Origin: Ligustrum vulgare
Taxonomy: Eukaryota; Streptophyta; Magnoliopsida; Lamiales; Oleaceae
Direction of reading: 5' to 3'
DNA length: 64,000 nt
Assembly: GCA_963555705.1 (NCBI GenBank)
Contig: OY743172.1
Coordinates: 24,923,446-24,987,445, forward strand
Positions within the stretch are counted from its first letter, which is position 1, and each line of letters starts with the position of its first letter. Below are positions 12,323 through 23,619 of this stretch, in pieces. Made by a program: the position numbers and the translations under genes. Under the pieces are notes generated by a model. It worked only from the letters and a program-made list of their open reading frames with translations. It was not told where the DNA came from and made no database searches.

Positions 12323-12987
12323 TGTTGACCACAAAATCCGGTAGGACCTTGGATCAACACGTCTTAGCTCCTCCCTCTTGAACACGTGGATCTCATGTGC
12401 ACTAGGACAAACAATCAGCCTGCAAAGGGGGCCAAGGTGGCTACCGTTTGTACTCCGATGCCTAAGTCAGTACTCATTTCAAGTAAATATAAATTGGGTG
12501 TGAAAAATATATGTGTGTAAAAGAGAGAAAAGGGAGTGAGATTTTATATATTGAATTTCTAAAAACCCCCCTCCTTTGAGGTAAAGGTGTTCTATTTATA
12601 TCTAAAAATCCTATATTGGGATCACGACACGTGTTAGACTTTATATTTGGCTTCACCCTAACCGCTGGTCAGGTTAACCATTTAATTGGTCATAATCATT
12701 ACATCCTATTATAGGGTTACGGATGTCATCCCATCCACAGTAAAGGCAGTATCCCATCGAGTTGCAACTTGTTTTCAATTCTTACTTTGCCGACATCATT
12801 GTCCAACGAATCGCCGGTTCTAGGAACACACCTCAGATGTCACCACTTAGAAAAAGTGGTTCAACCAGTGGGGTTCGGACTCTAGACTGCCTCAGTAATG
12901 TAATAACTTGTAAGCTTGTGGGTCCACTAGGCGACTGGCGTGTCTTACTAGTAGTGTGTCAAGTTTAATTTAGGCGTGGTCGTAACA
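12323..12987 (-). repeat. 5' LTR of the left Tat element
   Basis: On the minus strand it starts TGTTACGACC and ends GTGGTCAACA. The part next to the primer site is clearly homologous to the LTRs at 29815 and 41651, while the outer U3 part has diverged. The outer boundary at 12987 is inferred from the TGTTAC start and is less certain. Confidence 0.7.
12618..12634 (-). promoter_or_regulatory. G-box block in the left Tat LTR
   Basis: On the minus strand CACGTGTCGTGATCC lies upstream of a TATA-like ATATAAATAG (near 12590-12600). The same block, CACGTGTCATGATCC, lies upstream of the TATA box in both LTRs of the right Tat element. This suggests a retained promoter module with an ABRE/G-box core. 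Confidence 0.5.
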
Positions 12988-13117
12988 GAAATCAATAATA
13001 ATTTATTATTTAAATATATAAATTGATGTTTACTATTCAAAGATTATTTTAATAATTTGAATTACTTGTATTATTTTTTTAACTTTCATGCATCGCACGG
13101 ATGAAATACTATACTAG
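12988..13117 (+). mobile_element. Helitron 3'-end remnant
   Basis: An AT-rich stretch ends in a short GC block (ATCGCACGG) followed by ATACTATACTAG and then T. This resembles the hairpin-plus-CTRR ends at 14860 and 15561 but is degraded. No 5' end is visible. Confidence 0.4.
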
Positions 13118-14174
13118 TACTAGTATATATATAAAAGTAGAATAACCGTTATCAAAATACACACATAGTTTCCCACCAAAAAAACTTTCTAAATTTGGAA
13201 ATTTTTTGCTAAAAAATAGAATATTAAATATTTTAACAATTATTATTTTACATGTGTCATTAATTGCATTGGCATCCGTGCTATGCGATTAACAACATCA
13301 AAATGTTATTTTTTCTATTTTATTATTATTCTTTTAATAATTATTATATTATTTCGAAATCGAAAAATATGTAATATAGGTATCAAATTAAAAATCACAG
13401 TGAGACGTTTAATGCAAGCTAATAAATGAGAGCAAATTTTAAATATATTGTCTGTAAAATCATTTAAAAAATTAAAGATAAAGTTTTATTTTATAATTTT
13501 TTATTTTTCCTCAATATTTAATTCATTTTAAATTATATCATTTAAGTCATATAATATAATCTATAATTAGTTAACTAAATTCATTTTTGTCATAGATGAA
13601 TAATTTCTGTTCAGGTTTTTCTCATCAAATTAAAATAAATAATAACTATAGGAATTTTTAGGGCAAATCCAATTAAGTTGGGTTAGTTTTATAAACTTAA
13701 GATTTTTTTAAATTTATTCATCATTTTCACATCATTTTTATTTATTTATTGATTCTGTTCATTTTTCTCTTTTTCATTATAAATTTAAATAACTAAAATA
13801 TGCAAAAATATATTACATATTTTAACAATTAGTTTATATAATTTCTATTAAACAATTGATCAATTGGTAATTTTTATTAAAATAATAATGTAACAATATG
13901 AATAAAGAAATTGTCAATTTGAAGAAAGAATAAGCAATTAATGTAACAATATTTATTAAAATTAATGATTATTTTTTTAGAAAAAAACTTGAAATAGAGT
14001 TGATATATTCACGGTACAATCTCTAAAAAATTAAATTCATGGTCCATTTTTCCGTAAAGATAATAAAACAATTCAAAGGTTTATGATTTTATTAAAACAT
14101 TAAAAAAATAATTATATGTAATAAAAATGGTGAAACTTTATTTCTTAATTTTATTAACATATATAGAAAAAAAG

Positions 14175-14212
<38 letters not shown>

Positions 14213-14860
14213 ATTTATATTTTCATTAATAATTTTTTTATTGGCATATAATAAAATATGCATTTAATTATGTTCAATTAAATGCATTGCATTTAAAAAT
14301 TAAAAAATATTAATCATACGAAGGATCACTTGAGTTGAATTTCATGTTCATGCACTACAAATCTTGATGTTGATTTTCACTTTCGTATATTGTCAATATT
14401 ACTTAATTTGTTACATTTATTTATATATAGGACCGCACATATTTAATTTGTTACAATTACTTTCTTTTATGTAAATTATAATATTTTGAGGGTTTTTATT
14501 TCTATCCATGTTAGTCAAAAATATTTGGATGAAATTATTTATTTGTTCTATAGAAAATATATTTGAAAAATTGCATTATTTAATTTAAATTTGAGCAATT
14601 GTTTAAATATTTTTGTTTATAGAATTTTCGTGTATCACACGAGTGTGAATAACTACAAATTGTATAAATAATATATTATTTAAAGCGGGTTTCCAAAATT
14701 GATGAAATTGTAATTTATTTCTATTTTGAGCATTCGTTGACAGTTTGTATCATTAATCAAGACAAATTATGTGTTCAATTTTTTTTCCTATTTTATAATG
14801 ATATTTACATTAAAATCATTTCATATTGTTCTTCCGTGCAACGCACGTGTGTGATACTGG
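13118..14860 (+). mobile_element. Non-autonomous Helitron-like copy
   Basis: The 3' end is CCGTGC-AAC-GCACG, a short hairpin, followed about ten bases later by CTGG (14857-14860) and T, as expected for a Helitron. The left part, from AGTAGAATAACCG (near 13128), recurs at about 15678 and 21498. There is no coding capacity. About 600 bp (13651-14258), including a (TA)n run near 14185, is absent from the next copy. Confidence 0.6.
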
Positions 14861-15561
14861 TATTATCTATAATTAGTTAACTAAATTCATTTTAGTCATA
14901 GATGATTAATTGCTGTTTTGATTTTTTTTTCATCAAATTAAAATAAATAATTAAATGCATTTAATTATGTTAAATTAAATGCATCACATTTAAAAATTAA
15001 AAATTATTAATCATGCGAAGAATCTCTTGAGTTGAATTCTACGTTTGTGCACCACAAATCTTGATGTTGATTTCATCTTTCGTGCATCTTCAATATTACT
15101 TAATTTGTTACATTTATTTATATATAAGACCGCATAAATTTAATTTGTTTCAATTATTTTATTTTATGTAAATTATAATATTTTGAGGGTTATTATTTCT
15201 ATTCACGTTAATAAAAAATATTTGGACGAAATTTTTTTATTTACTCTATACAACATATATTTGAAAAATTACATTATTTAATTAAAATTTGAGTAATTGT
15301 TTAAATATGTTTTGTCTATAACAACTTTCGTGTATCACACAGACGTGAGCAACTACAAACTGTACAGACAATGTATTATTTAAAGAGATTTTCCAAATTG
15401 ATGAAAATTGTAATTTATTTCTATTTTGAGCATTCGTTGACAGTCTATATCATTAATCAAAGCAAATTATACGTTCAAATATTTTTCCCTATTTTGTAAT
15501 GATATTTACAGTAAAATCATTTCATATTATTCTTCCGTGCAACGCACGGGTGTGATACTAG
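14861..15561 (+). mobile_element. 5'-truncated Helitron-like copy
   Basis: It begins within sequence equivalent to 13560 of the previous copy (CTATAATTAGTTAACTAAAT) and runs to the best-preserved 3' end: hairpin CCGTGC-AAC-GCACGG (15535-15549), then CTAG (15558-15561) and T. It abuts the previous copy head to tail. Confidence 0.65.
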
Positions 15562-15609
15562 TCTTAATCTTAATATCTCATCTTCATCTTAATCTTAATC
15601 TTAATCTTA

Positions 15610-15610
15610 A

Positions 15611-15679
<69 letters not shown>
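15610..15679 (+). repeat. (ATT)n microsatellite
   Basis: About 23 uninterrupted ATT units follow a CTTAAT-rich stretch. Confidence 0.95.
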
Positions 15680-15680
<1 letters not shown>

Positions 15681-15769
15681 GTAGAATAGCCGTTACCAAA
15701 ATACACACATAGTTTCCCGTCAAAAAAACTTTCTAAATTTGAAATTTTTTTGCTAAAGAATAATATATT

Positions 15770-15900
15770 TGTTGTAAATATTATATTGTATTAGTGAATG
15801 ATAGTTGTACCCCTAAAACCCTAGATATTATTACCTTATGTATCCCTTATTCTCCCTATATATATGGGGGTTTTGGTTCATAGTAATACACAAGTTTATG
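15770..15900 (+). repeat. 5' LTR of the copia element, truncated at its 3' side
   Basis: It matches the 3' LTR through CACAAGTTTAT (about 15898). It then diverges into a second partial copy of GGGGGTTTTGGTACATAGTA, so the end of the 5' LTR and the primer site have been lost or rearranged. Confidence 0.8.
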
Positions 15901-16172
15901 GGGGTTTTGGTACATAGTAATACAGCATATGAATTTTTTTGTTCCAATCGGGTTGAATTGTTCCAATTCCATGAGGTTACTTCAATTCCAATAATTGTTC
16001 CAATTTTATCTGCCTCCATACTCCAACCAATAATTTGTACTCGTGTAACAATTGTGACTTGGATGCAAGTCAAGTTCTGCTCCATACTCTATACATTAAC
16101 TTTTTTTTAATGTGTGTTTAATGTATATAATTATTTTGTTATTTAATTTTTTTAAAGTTGATTATTCATTAT

Positions 16173-17940
16173 GTTGTTGCTCTCGAAGTAGCACAACAAT
16201 ACATTAATATTCCAGAAGAATATTATTTGCTCCCGAAGAGCATAAATTAAATTTTCAATATTCCAGAAGAATATTGATTTATTATTCTTGAATAATCGAA
16301 ATTTTAGAACTATAATTATTCTAGAAGAATAATTTGTGGTTACTCCTGAAGTAGCACAACATTATATTAATATTCCAGAAGAATATTAATCATAGATCTG
16401 TGTCTATCTATTACAAATATTTGTTGTTGCTCCTAAAGTAGCACAACATATAATTCAGATGAATATTATTTGCTCTTGAAGAGCATACATTGTAATTTTC
16501 AATATTCTTCCAATATTCTAGAAGAATATTGACATTTTATTCTTGAATAATAGAAATTTTAGATCTATAATTATTTCAGAAGAATAATTCGTTATTGCTC
16601 TTGAAGTAACATAATAAATAATTAATATTCCAGAATAATATTAAATTATTAATCATAAAATTGTCTATTATAAATAATTTGTTGTTACTCTTGAAGTAGT
16701 ACAACATTATAATTAATATCCTAGAAGGATGTTATTTACTCCTGAAGAGCATGAATTATAATTTTCAATATTGATTTATTATTTCTTTTGGAAGAATCAA
16801 AATAAATTCGTTAAAGTATACCTTATTCCAGCAAATTATTATTGTTATTATTTTCTTGCTCTTTCAATTTTGTCATTGGAAATCACTACGTTATTTTGAA
16901 TTCTCAAATACATTATTAGATTTGATTCTACTATATATTAGTTATATATATCTAATTTTCATACATGGAATTCACGTGCATGTTTAGTCTCTTTTGCATG
17001 TTGGTAAAAGATTTAGTCAATTTTGTTAACTTCTATATATGGAGATTCTTTTTCCTGATATATGTTTGGTAATTCATTTTTATATATAAATTCATATTAT
17101 GTTTATATGGTAATTAATATTCTTTAAGATGATTAAATATTTGTAGATGTTCATTCATAAATTTTGATTTAATAATGTATCATGTTGTTGTTCACGAAGT
17201 AGGACAACAATAATAGTATTCTAGAAGAATATTACTTGCTTGTCATGAGCAGTATATTACAATTTCAATATTCCAGAAGAATATTGATTCAATGCTCTTG
17301 AAGAAGCATAATTTAAAATATATTTTAAACGAATATGGTGTGGTGTTCTCGAATAAACACAACCCACGTTAAATAAATATTCCAGAAGAATATTTTAACG
17401 TCACTCGTGTAGAGTACAAATATTGTTAGCTTGAAAGGTAGAATGAATCATTAATATCAATATTCTAGAAGAATATTGACTTATTATTCTTGAAGAATTG
17501 CAATTTTAGCAATATAATTATTTCAGAAGAATAATTTGTTATTTTGCTCCTAAATAGCACAATAGATATTAATTATTGTTATAATTGAATGAGATTCGAA
17601 TCAATATTCCAGAAGAATATTGCGTTATTGCTACGTTTCAATATTCTAGAAGAATATTATTTTATTGCTCATGTGATAAATATTACATTCTTTTTCTCAA
17701 AGAAATTCGAATTTACTAATAATCCAGAAGATTATTATGATATAGTATAATATATAGTTGTGATGATTCCTGAAGAATCATAATTTTATCTCATATGAAA
17801 TATAATAATGAAATATAATTTGCTCTCGGAGAGCCCAATATTATGAGATGTGTTATTAATTTGATATTACAATATTCCGAAAGAATATTGACATATTGAT
17901 TTTGAATGAGTAATAGAAACGTGCTTTTCGAAGTAGCATA
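16173..17940 (+). repeat. Array of stem-loops with a common five-base loop
   Basis: At least 25 short inverted repeats follow one after another. Each stem of 5-10 bp ends in C, is followed by a five-base loop of the form YNGAA (mostly CAGAA, also CCGAA, TAGAA, CTGAA), and resumes with G. Perfect examples are 16205-16225, 16255-16277, 16314-16334, 16366-16390, 17457-17479, 17717-17737 and 17763-17781. Part of the array is a tandem repeat of about 250 bp (GTTGT-type hairpins at 16173, 16336, 16421, 16594 and 16680), but the stems differ in sequence. The function is unknown. Confidence 0.85.
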
Positions 17941-18089
17941 TGTTTCGAAAAATATCTCATTTGAGTTCATGTTTATCCCTGAAGGAAAACATATAACTTA
18001 TGTCATAAGGACATTGATTAGTTTGACTACTTGAATAATATATGATTTAATCATTGAATTATATCTTATATTGAACCAGAAGTTCAATT

Positions 18090-19560
18090 TGATTTTATTA
18101 TTTGGCATGACCAGTTGGACCATCACTGGATCAATAATGATGCGAAATTAAAATTGATACTCAATGAAGAACCAGAAGATTCTTCAATTCAATCATATAT
18201 GATGTTTGTTCTCTTTCATGAAATTTTTCATTATCACTAGCTAAAATAGGGATTAAATTCCTTATATTTCTGAAAATTAATTAGGGTGATAAATGGGCCA
18301 CCATCATCCTCCACGTTGATCATCTAAATATTATTTGTATATAATAGATTTGATACATATACTAGATGATTGCATGGTATTCGCAACCTGAAGTTTGCGA
18401 AATTATTGCTCAAATTTTAAATTATGAGCAAAATTTTCAGATTATATAATCAAGAATGTGTCTTGATAGTGCTAGTGGACATGAATCTCAACATTTTGAT
18501 AAGTGTTAGTTGAGATATCGATAAATGGTTTAACATTTTTGCTTGTTAAATGCCTCCAACTAATTTAATTGAGAACAAAATACTTCCCTTTTTGTTTAGG
18601 AAATTCTATTACGTATCATGCCATATCATAGTTCTCCCTATTATAATTGGCTTATGGTTAGAGCATAACTTTTCCATATAATTAATAGTGCAATTGATCC
18701 ACCACAATGCACTGATATGGGAAATAAAGAATGTTGAGAAAAATGCGTTGTTTGAACATATATCCCAAATGGGTGATATTTTACAACGTCGAAAAAAAAA
18801 TGATTGTCAATTTGATTGGACAATTTTCTCAACATTAGGGGGAAATATATTAAAATCAAACAAATGCATCATATTATGTTATATATATCCTCGCGATTGA
18901 TAATACGAACCAGAAGTTCGATTGAAAATATGAACGAAACGTTCAAAGATAACATAATTACAAGATGCATAAGAGATTAATAAAATCTCATGCTCTATCT
19001 TATATTGATATGTAGTACGCCTGAAGCGTAGCGATATTTGATTCGAATAAAGATCCTCAAATAAATAAAAATAGAGCAAATGATTATAATGGTCTTATTG
19101 AGGAGGCATATACTCGTGAGAGAGTATTTATTGACATAATTAATTGTAAATCTCCAGAAGAGGTTCAAGTACTTGAAATATTGAAAAATTGAGATCTCAA
19201 TAGTTATGTCTTGTGGGGAAAGAAATCAAATTGAGATGATAATTGTGTCGACACACTTTTTAAAACACTTATGAAAGAGCAAATTGCGAAGCTAGTCGCA
19301 TCATAATTTGAATGATAGCGAGGATAATAAAAGAAAATATGTCGAAGAAAATCGACATAAAAATAGTTGGCAAAAGTATGCATTCAGGCTAAATTAAACT
19401 TATTACAAAACCTAAAGTTTTGAGACCTGAAGTCCAAACACATATAAGTGTAAAGCCAGTAAAATACCGATAGGTATAATCGAAATACACGACTTGTTGC
19501 GCAACGAATGTTTCAAAGATCTGGCACAGATACAATATTTTATTTGCCTGAAAATGCATA
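18090..19560 (+). pseudogene. Copia gag-pre-integrase and integrase remnant
   Basis: Short conserved pieces appear in alternating frames: WHDQLDHH at about 18109, GSIMMR just after, MKNQKILQ near 18165-18188, RNLKFAKLL near 18382-18410, and VEENRHKNSWQK near 19340. Their order matches the pre-integrase, integrase and linker segments of plant Ty1/copia polyproteins. Many stops and indels make it a relic. Confidence 0.65.
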
Positions 19561-20458
19561 ATAAGTGCCTATAAATATATGATTATTAGAAATGTATATA
19601 ATGAAAAATGATTTACTCTGATTAATAGCTTGCGCTCTTTGATGTACCAATGAGTGATATCAAAATGTATGATCATTAACTCGGTACGTTGGGAGTATTC
19701 TTTGAAGTACTAATGAGTGAGATTAAAGAGGGTAATCAATACCTCGATACTTTGGGATTGTGGTGAAATAATTAGAGAAAATCTATTTGAAATATAGGAA
19801 TCGTTACCTATCTAAAGTTTCACGACTTAAATTTGGTGATAGCAATTTGACAATTGCAATGTGAAACATATACTATGCTTAAAGCATACAATATAATCCT
19901 CGAAGGATTAAATATGTTTGAAATATATAGTTCAAGTTTTTAAGAAATTTGTTTGATCAAAGTATAAAGATACTTTGCTATCTGAATATATCATATGCCT
20001 TTAATAGATTCAATTTCCAATGGAATGTGATTGATAATATGAAATTAGATTACATAAAGAATGTTACAAATGACTCTATATGACAAAGTGTTGAAATTGA
20101 GATGTACCATTACTGTGAATAAAAATCGTGGCAATTGATTTTCAAAATTCAAATTCATGGTTAATTATTCACCAGAAGTGAATAAGTCACTTCCAGATTT
20201 GAGAACTGCATTAAATGCATTGATGAATATTCATTATAGAACATGGCTCGATGTAGCATGTTCAAATGATTGGAAATATTTTATAATTCTTCAAGTTTAA
20301 AGGAATAATTGAATTTATATTCGAAGAACAAATAATATGGGATGTATGCCATTTATATATGTTTGGTGAAGATATTCGATGTTGCACCGATTAACAGTTG
20401 AAATAATTATATGCAATATCTAAACAATTGTAATGTTCTCATGATGAGGAGCTAATAT

Positions 20459-21070
20459 GTACTACACTCTTTTTTCCTTAGCCGAAGTTTTATCCCACGA
20501 GATTTTCCTGGCAAGGTTTTTAATGAGGTAGCTATCATTAATATCTATTTATATACTCTCCTATACGAAACTCCTGAAGAGATCAAGATATGAATGATTC
20601 AATAGAGATTGAATCGAGGGGAGTACCTATATGGATGATTCAATACATATTGAATCAGTGGGAGTAGTTGTACTCTTTTTCCTTCGTTCAAATTTTTTCC
20701 CACTGAATTTTTCTGACAAGGTTTTAACGAGGCAGCATCAAAATACTCCAGAATTTCAACAAATCTACTCAAGCGACAATGAAGCTGATTTATCTACAAA
20801 GCACTATCAACATCTACATTCAAGAAACCAGTTCACAAGATTGGGATACATCAACTCGATGATTTATAGAGATCAACACTATGGGGGGGGGGGGGGGGGA
20901 GTAGCTGTACTCTTTTTCATTAGCCAATGTTTTGTCCCATTGGGTTTTCCTGGCGAGGTTATAATGAGGTAGCATTCATCTTAATACTCCAAGAACAACT
21001 GTACTCTTTTTCCTTCGTTTGATATTTTGTCCCATTGAGTTTTTATCAAACAAGGTTTTAACGAGACAGA
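20459..21070 (+). repeat. Repeated 3' untranslated motif of the copia element
   Basis: Four diverged copies (about 20459, 20664, 20904 and 20998) of a ~75-bp unit contain TACTCTTTTTCCTT, then TTTTGTCCCA, then AAGGTTTTAACGAGGCA. This unit type is common between pol and the 3' LTR of plant copia elements. A run of 17 G lies at 20883-20899. Confidence 0.75.
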
Positions 21071-21104
21071 TATTTTGTAATATCATATGTCATTCAAGGG
21101 GGAG

Positions 21105-21267
21105 TGTTGTAAATATTATATTGTATTAGTGAATGACAGTTGTACCCCTAAAACCCTAGATATTATTAGCTTATGTATCCCTTATTCTTCCTATATATAT
21201 GGGGGTTTTGGTTCATAGTAATACACAAGTTTATTGATGTCTCTATTTTTCTCTCTAGTTTATAACA
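21105..21267 (+). repeat. 3' LTR of the copia element
   Basis: It is 163 bp long, starting TGTTGTAAAT and ending TATAACA. It follows the polypurine tract at 21096-21104. Confidence 0.85.
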
Positions 21268-21437
21268 ATATTAAATATTTTAGCAATTATTATTTTACAC
21301 GTGTCATTAATTGCATTGACATTCGTGTTATGCTATTAATAACATCAAAATGTTATTTTTTTATTTTATTATTATTCTTTTAATAAATATTGTATTATTT
21401 TGAAATCGAAAAATATGTAACATGGGTGTCAAATTAA

Positions 21438-22527
21438 AGATCTTAATCTTAACCTTAATCTTTTCTTATCTTATTTTATATATATAATATATATAATAGT
21501 AGAATAGCCGTCGCCAAAATACACACATAATTTACCGCCAAAAAAACTTTCTAAATTTGAAATTTTTTTGCTAAAAAATAATATATTAAATATTTTAGCA
21601 ATTATTATTTTACATGTGTCATTAATTGTATTGGCATCCGTGTTATGCTATTAATAATATCAAAATATTATTTTTTCTATTTTCTTATTATTCTTTTAAT
21701 AAATATTGTATTATTTTGAAATCGAAAAATATGTAACATGAATGTCAAATTAAAGATCACGATGAGAAGTTTAATGCAAGCTAACAAGTGAGAGCAAATT
21801 ATAAATATATTATCCATAAAATCATATAAAAAATTAAAGGTAAAGTTTTATTTTATATTTTATATTTTTCCTCAATATATAATTCATTTTATATTATATC
21901 AGTTAAGTCCTATAATATTATCTATAATTAGTTAATCATGCGAAAGATAGAGCGACATATAGGATTGCATATATTTAATCATGCGAAAGATTTCTTGAGT
22001 TGAATTCCACGTTCGTGCACCACAAATCTTGAGGTTGATTTTCACTTTCGTGCATCGTCAATATTACTTAATTTTTTACATTTATTTACATATGGGATTG
22101 CATATATATTTAATTTTGTACAATTACTTTATTTTATGTAAATTATAATATTTGAGGGTTATTATTTCTATTCACGTTAGTCAAAAATATTTGGACGAAA
22201 TTTTTTATTTATTCTATACAATATATATTTGAAAAATTGCATTATTTAATTTAAATTTGAGCAATTCTTTAAATATGTTTTGTCTATATCAACTTTCGTG
22301 TATCACACGGTGTGAGCAACTACAAATTGTACAAAACAATGTATTATTTAAAAAAACTTTCCAAAATTGATGAGAATTTTAATTTATTTCTATTTTGAGC
22401 ATTCGTTGACAATCTGTATCATTAATCAAAGCAAATTATGTGTTTAATTTTTTTCTATTTTGTAATGATATTTACAGTAACATCATTTCATATTGTTTTT
22501 CTGTGCAACGCAGGGGTGTGATACTAA
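21438..22527 (+). mobile_element. Helitron-like copy
   Basis: It starts TCTTAATCTTAACC and repeats the family sequence from AGTAGAATAGCCG (near 21498). It ends with a hairpin-like CTGTGC-AAC-GCAGGG and CTAA (22524-22527). It lacks the ~600-bp segment found only in the first copy. Confidence 0.6.
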
Positions 22528-22904
22528 AATACACACCTAAATAAACTTTCTAAATTTGGTCAAAAATATTTGAACGAATTTTTTTTTATTCTATACAACA
22601 TATATTTGAAAAATTGCATTATTTAAATTAAATTTGATCACTTATTTAAATATGTTTTGTCCATAGCAACTTTCTTGTATCACACGGGTGTGAGCAACTA
22701 CAAACTGTACAAACAATGTATTATTTTAAAAGGTTTTCCAAAATTAATGAAAATTATAATTTATTTTTATTTTGAGCATTCGTTGACAGTCTGTATCATT
22801 AATCAAAGCAAATTATGTGTTCAATTTTTTTTTATTTTGTAATGATATTTACAGTAAAATCATTTCATATTGTTCTTTCGCGCTACGCACGGGTGTGATA
22901 CTAG
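22528..22904 (+). mobile_element. Internally deleted Helitron-like copy
   Basis: A few dozen bases of the family's 5' part (AATACACACCTAAATAAAC) join directly to its distal part (TCAAAAATATTTGAACG) and run to a 3' end with CGCACGGG and CTAG (22901-22904) followed by T. Confidence 0.55.
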
Positions 22905-23046
22905 TTTATAAAAAAACTAACATAGAAATGTACAGCCCGAATTCCCTTATGAAACATCCACTGTCATGCATATATGATTCATCCATAAAAAGCTTGCACG
23001 ATATTTTCTTTTTTCCATCATATATATAGATGGAATGTGCTACATG

Positions 23047-23161
23047 AACAATCTAAATTGAACAATCACTTGAACATCCCTCGCATATGAGTTGTGGGGC
23101 TCACACACACATGCACATGGGTGGTGGAATGTTCAAATGGTTGTTCAATTTGATTGTTCCT
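23047..23161. repeat. Short foldback element
   Basis: GAACAATCTAAATTGAACAA (23047 onward) and its near reverse complement before 23161 (TTGTTCAATTTGATTGTTCC) form arms of about 34 bp around a ~45-bp loop. There is no coding content. It may be a MITE or give rise to a hairpin RNA. Confidence 0.55.
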
Positions 23162-23268
23162 TTAACTTTTTCCCAGATAATAAGACTTGAAGTACCTCTA
23201 CACAAGTTGTTAATGCAATGGTAATAAGCAATACCATAGTTCGAATGCATTGTGGAGCTTATAAATAC

Positions 23269-23450
23269 GACTCTGTTTGGCTAAACACATTAAATTGAAA
23301 AAGACACAAATTTTAATTCACAATTTTTCATACCACTTTTAACCACACACATTTTTTCTCTCCAATTTTTAACCTCATATCTTATTTAAAAAACACAAAT
23401 AAATCAATCAAATAATTCCAATTTCATAATTCAAGCCGCTAAACAGGGCC
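23269..23450. mobile_element. MITE, CTGTTTGGC/GCCGCTAAACAG type
   Basis: The left end, GACTCTGTTTGGC, and the right end, GCCGCTAAACAGGGCC, are imperfect inverted repeats. The interior (CACAATTTTTCATACCAC, TCTCTCCAATTTTTAACC) is shared with 29224-29419 and 56535-56708. Confidence 0.55.
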
Positions 23451-23619
23451 TAAGATATGAAATGCAAGAGACATCAATATATATACTCCTGACCTGACAC
23501 AAAAGTCAAAACTAACAAATGCAAATTGAAAGTACGTAAAGATATAATATAAAATGGACTATGAAAAAAAAAGGATGACAAATAGTTCTAACTTGGGGAC
23601 GAGAAATAATACTCCGCCT

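Larger units (their letters stand above)
1..12987 (-). mobile_element. Ty3/gypsy Tat-type retrotransposon, 5' part, interrupted by a Tekay element
   Basis: Read on the minus strand the order is LTR (12987-12323), primer-binding region, leader repeats, gag, protease, reverse transcriptase and RNase H. The element continues past position 1, so its 3' LTR lies outside the window. Its proteins closely resemble those of the element at 29815-42336. Positions 663-667 and 8976-8980 are the same CTTGG, and joining across them restores continuity of the pol region, which shows that 668-8975 is a later insertion. The coding regions carry stops and frameshifts, so it is not autonomous. Confidence 0.9.
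15770..21267 (+). mobile_element. Decayed Ty1/copia element inside a Helitron copy
   Basis: LTR sequence starts TGTTGTAAATATTATATTG at 15770 and again at 21105. The 3' LTR ends TATAACA at 21267. ATATT flanks both sides (15765-15769 and 21268-21272), and the empty-site sequence is seen in the related copy at 21590. The right LTR is preceded by a polypurine tract, AAGGGGGAG. The interior keeps recognisable copia integrase-region peptides near 18100-18500 but no long open frame. A Tork-like affiliation is a guess. Confidence 0.85.
15562..21437 (+). mobile_element. 5' part of another Helitron-like copy, interrupted by a copia element
   Basis: It starts TCTTAATCTTAAT directly after the CTAG of the previous copy, which fits the TC start of Helitrons. 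It passes through a (TTA)n run and AGTAGAATAGCCG, is interrupted at 15770-21267, and resumes at 21273. It breaks off at 21437, where another TCTTAATCTTAACC copy begins. Confidence 0.55.

Noticed and set aside
15610..15679. CRISPR-like periodicity in the ATT run and hairpin array
   Set aside because: Plant nuclear DNA; the units are a microsatellite and palindromes, with no unique spacers between constant repeats.
15831..16110. Two opposite ~90-codon frames at the start of the copia element
   Set aside because: They overlap on both strands in LTR and leader sequence with duplicated segments; neither resembles a known protein.
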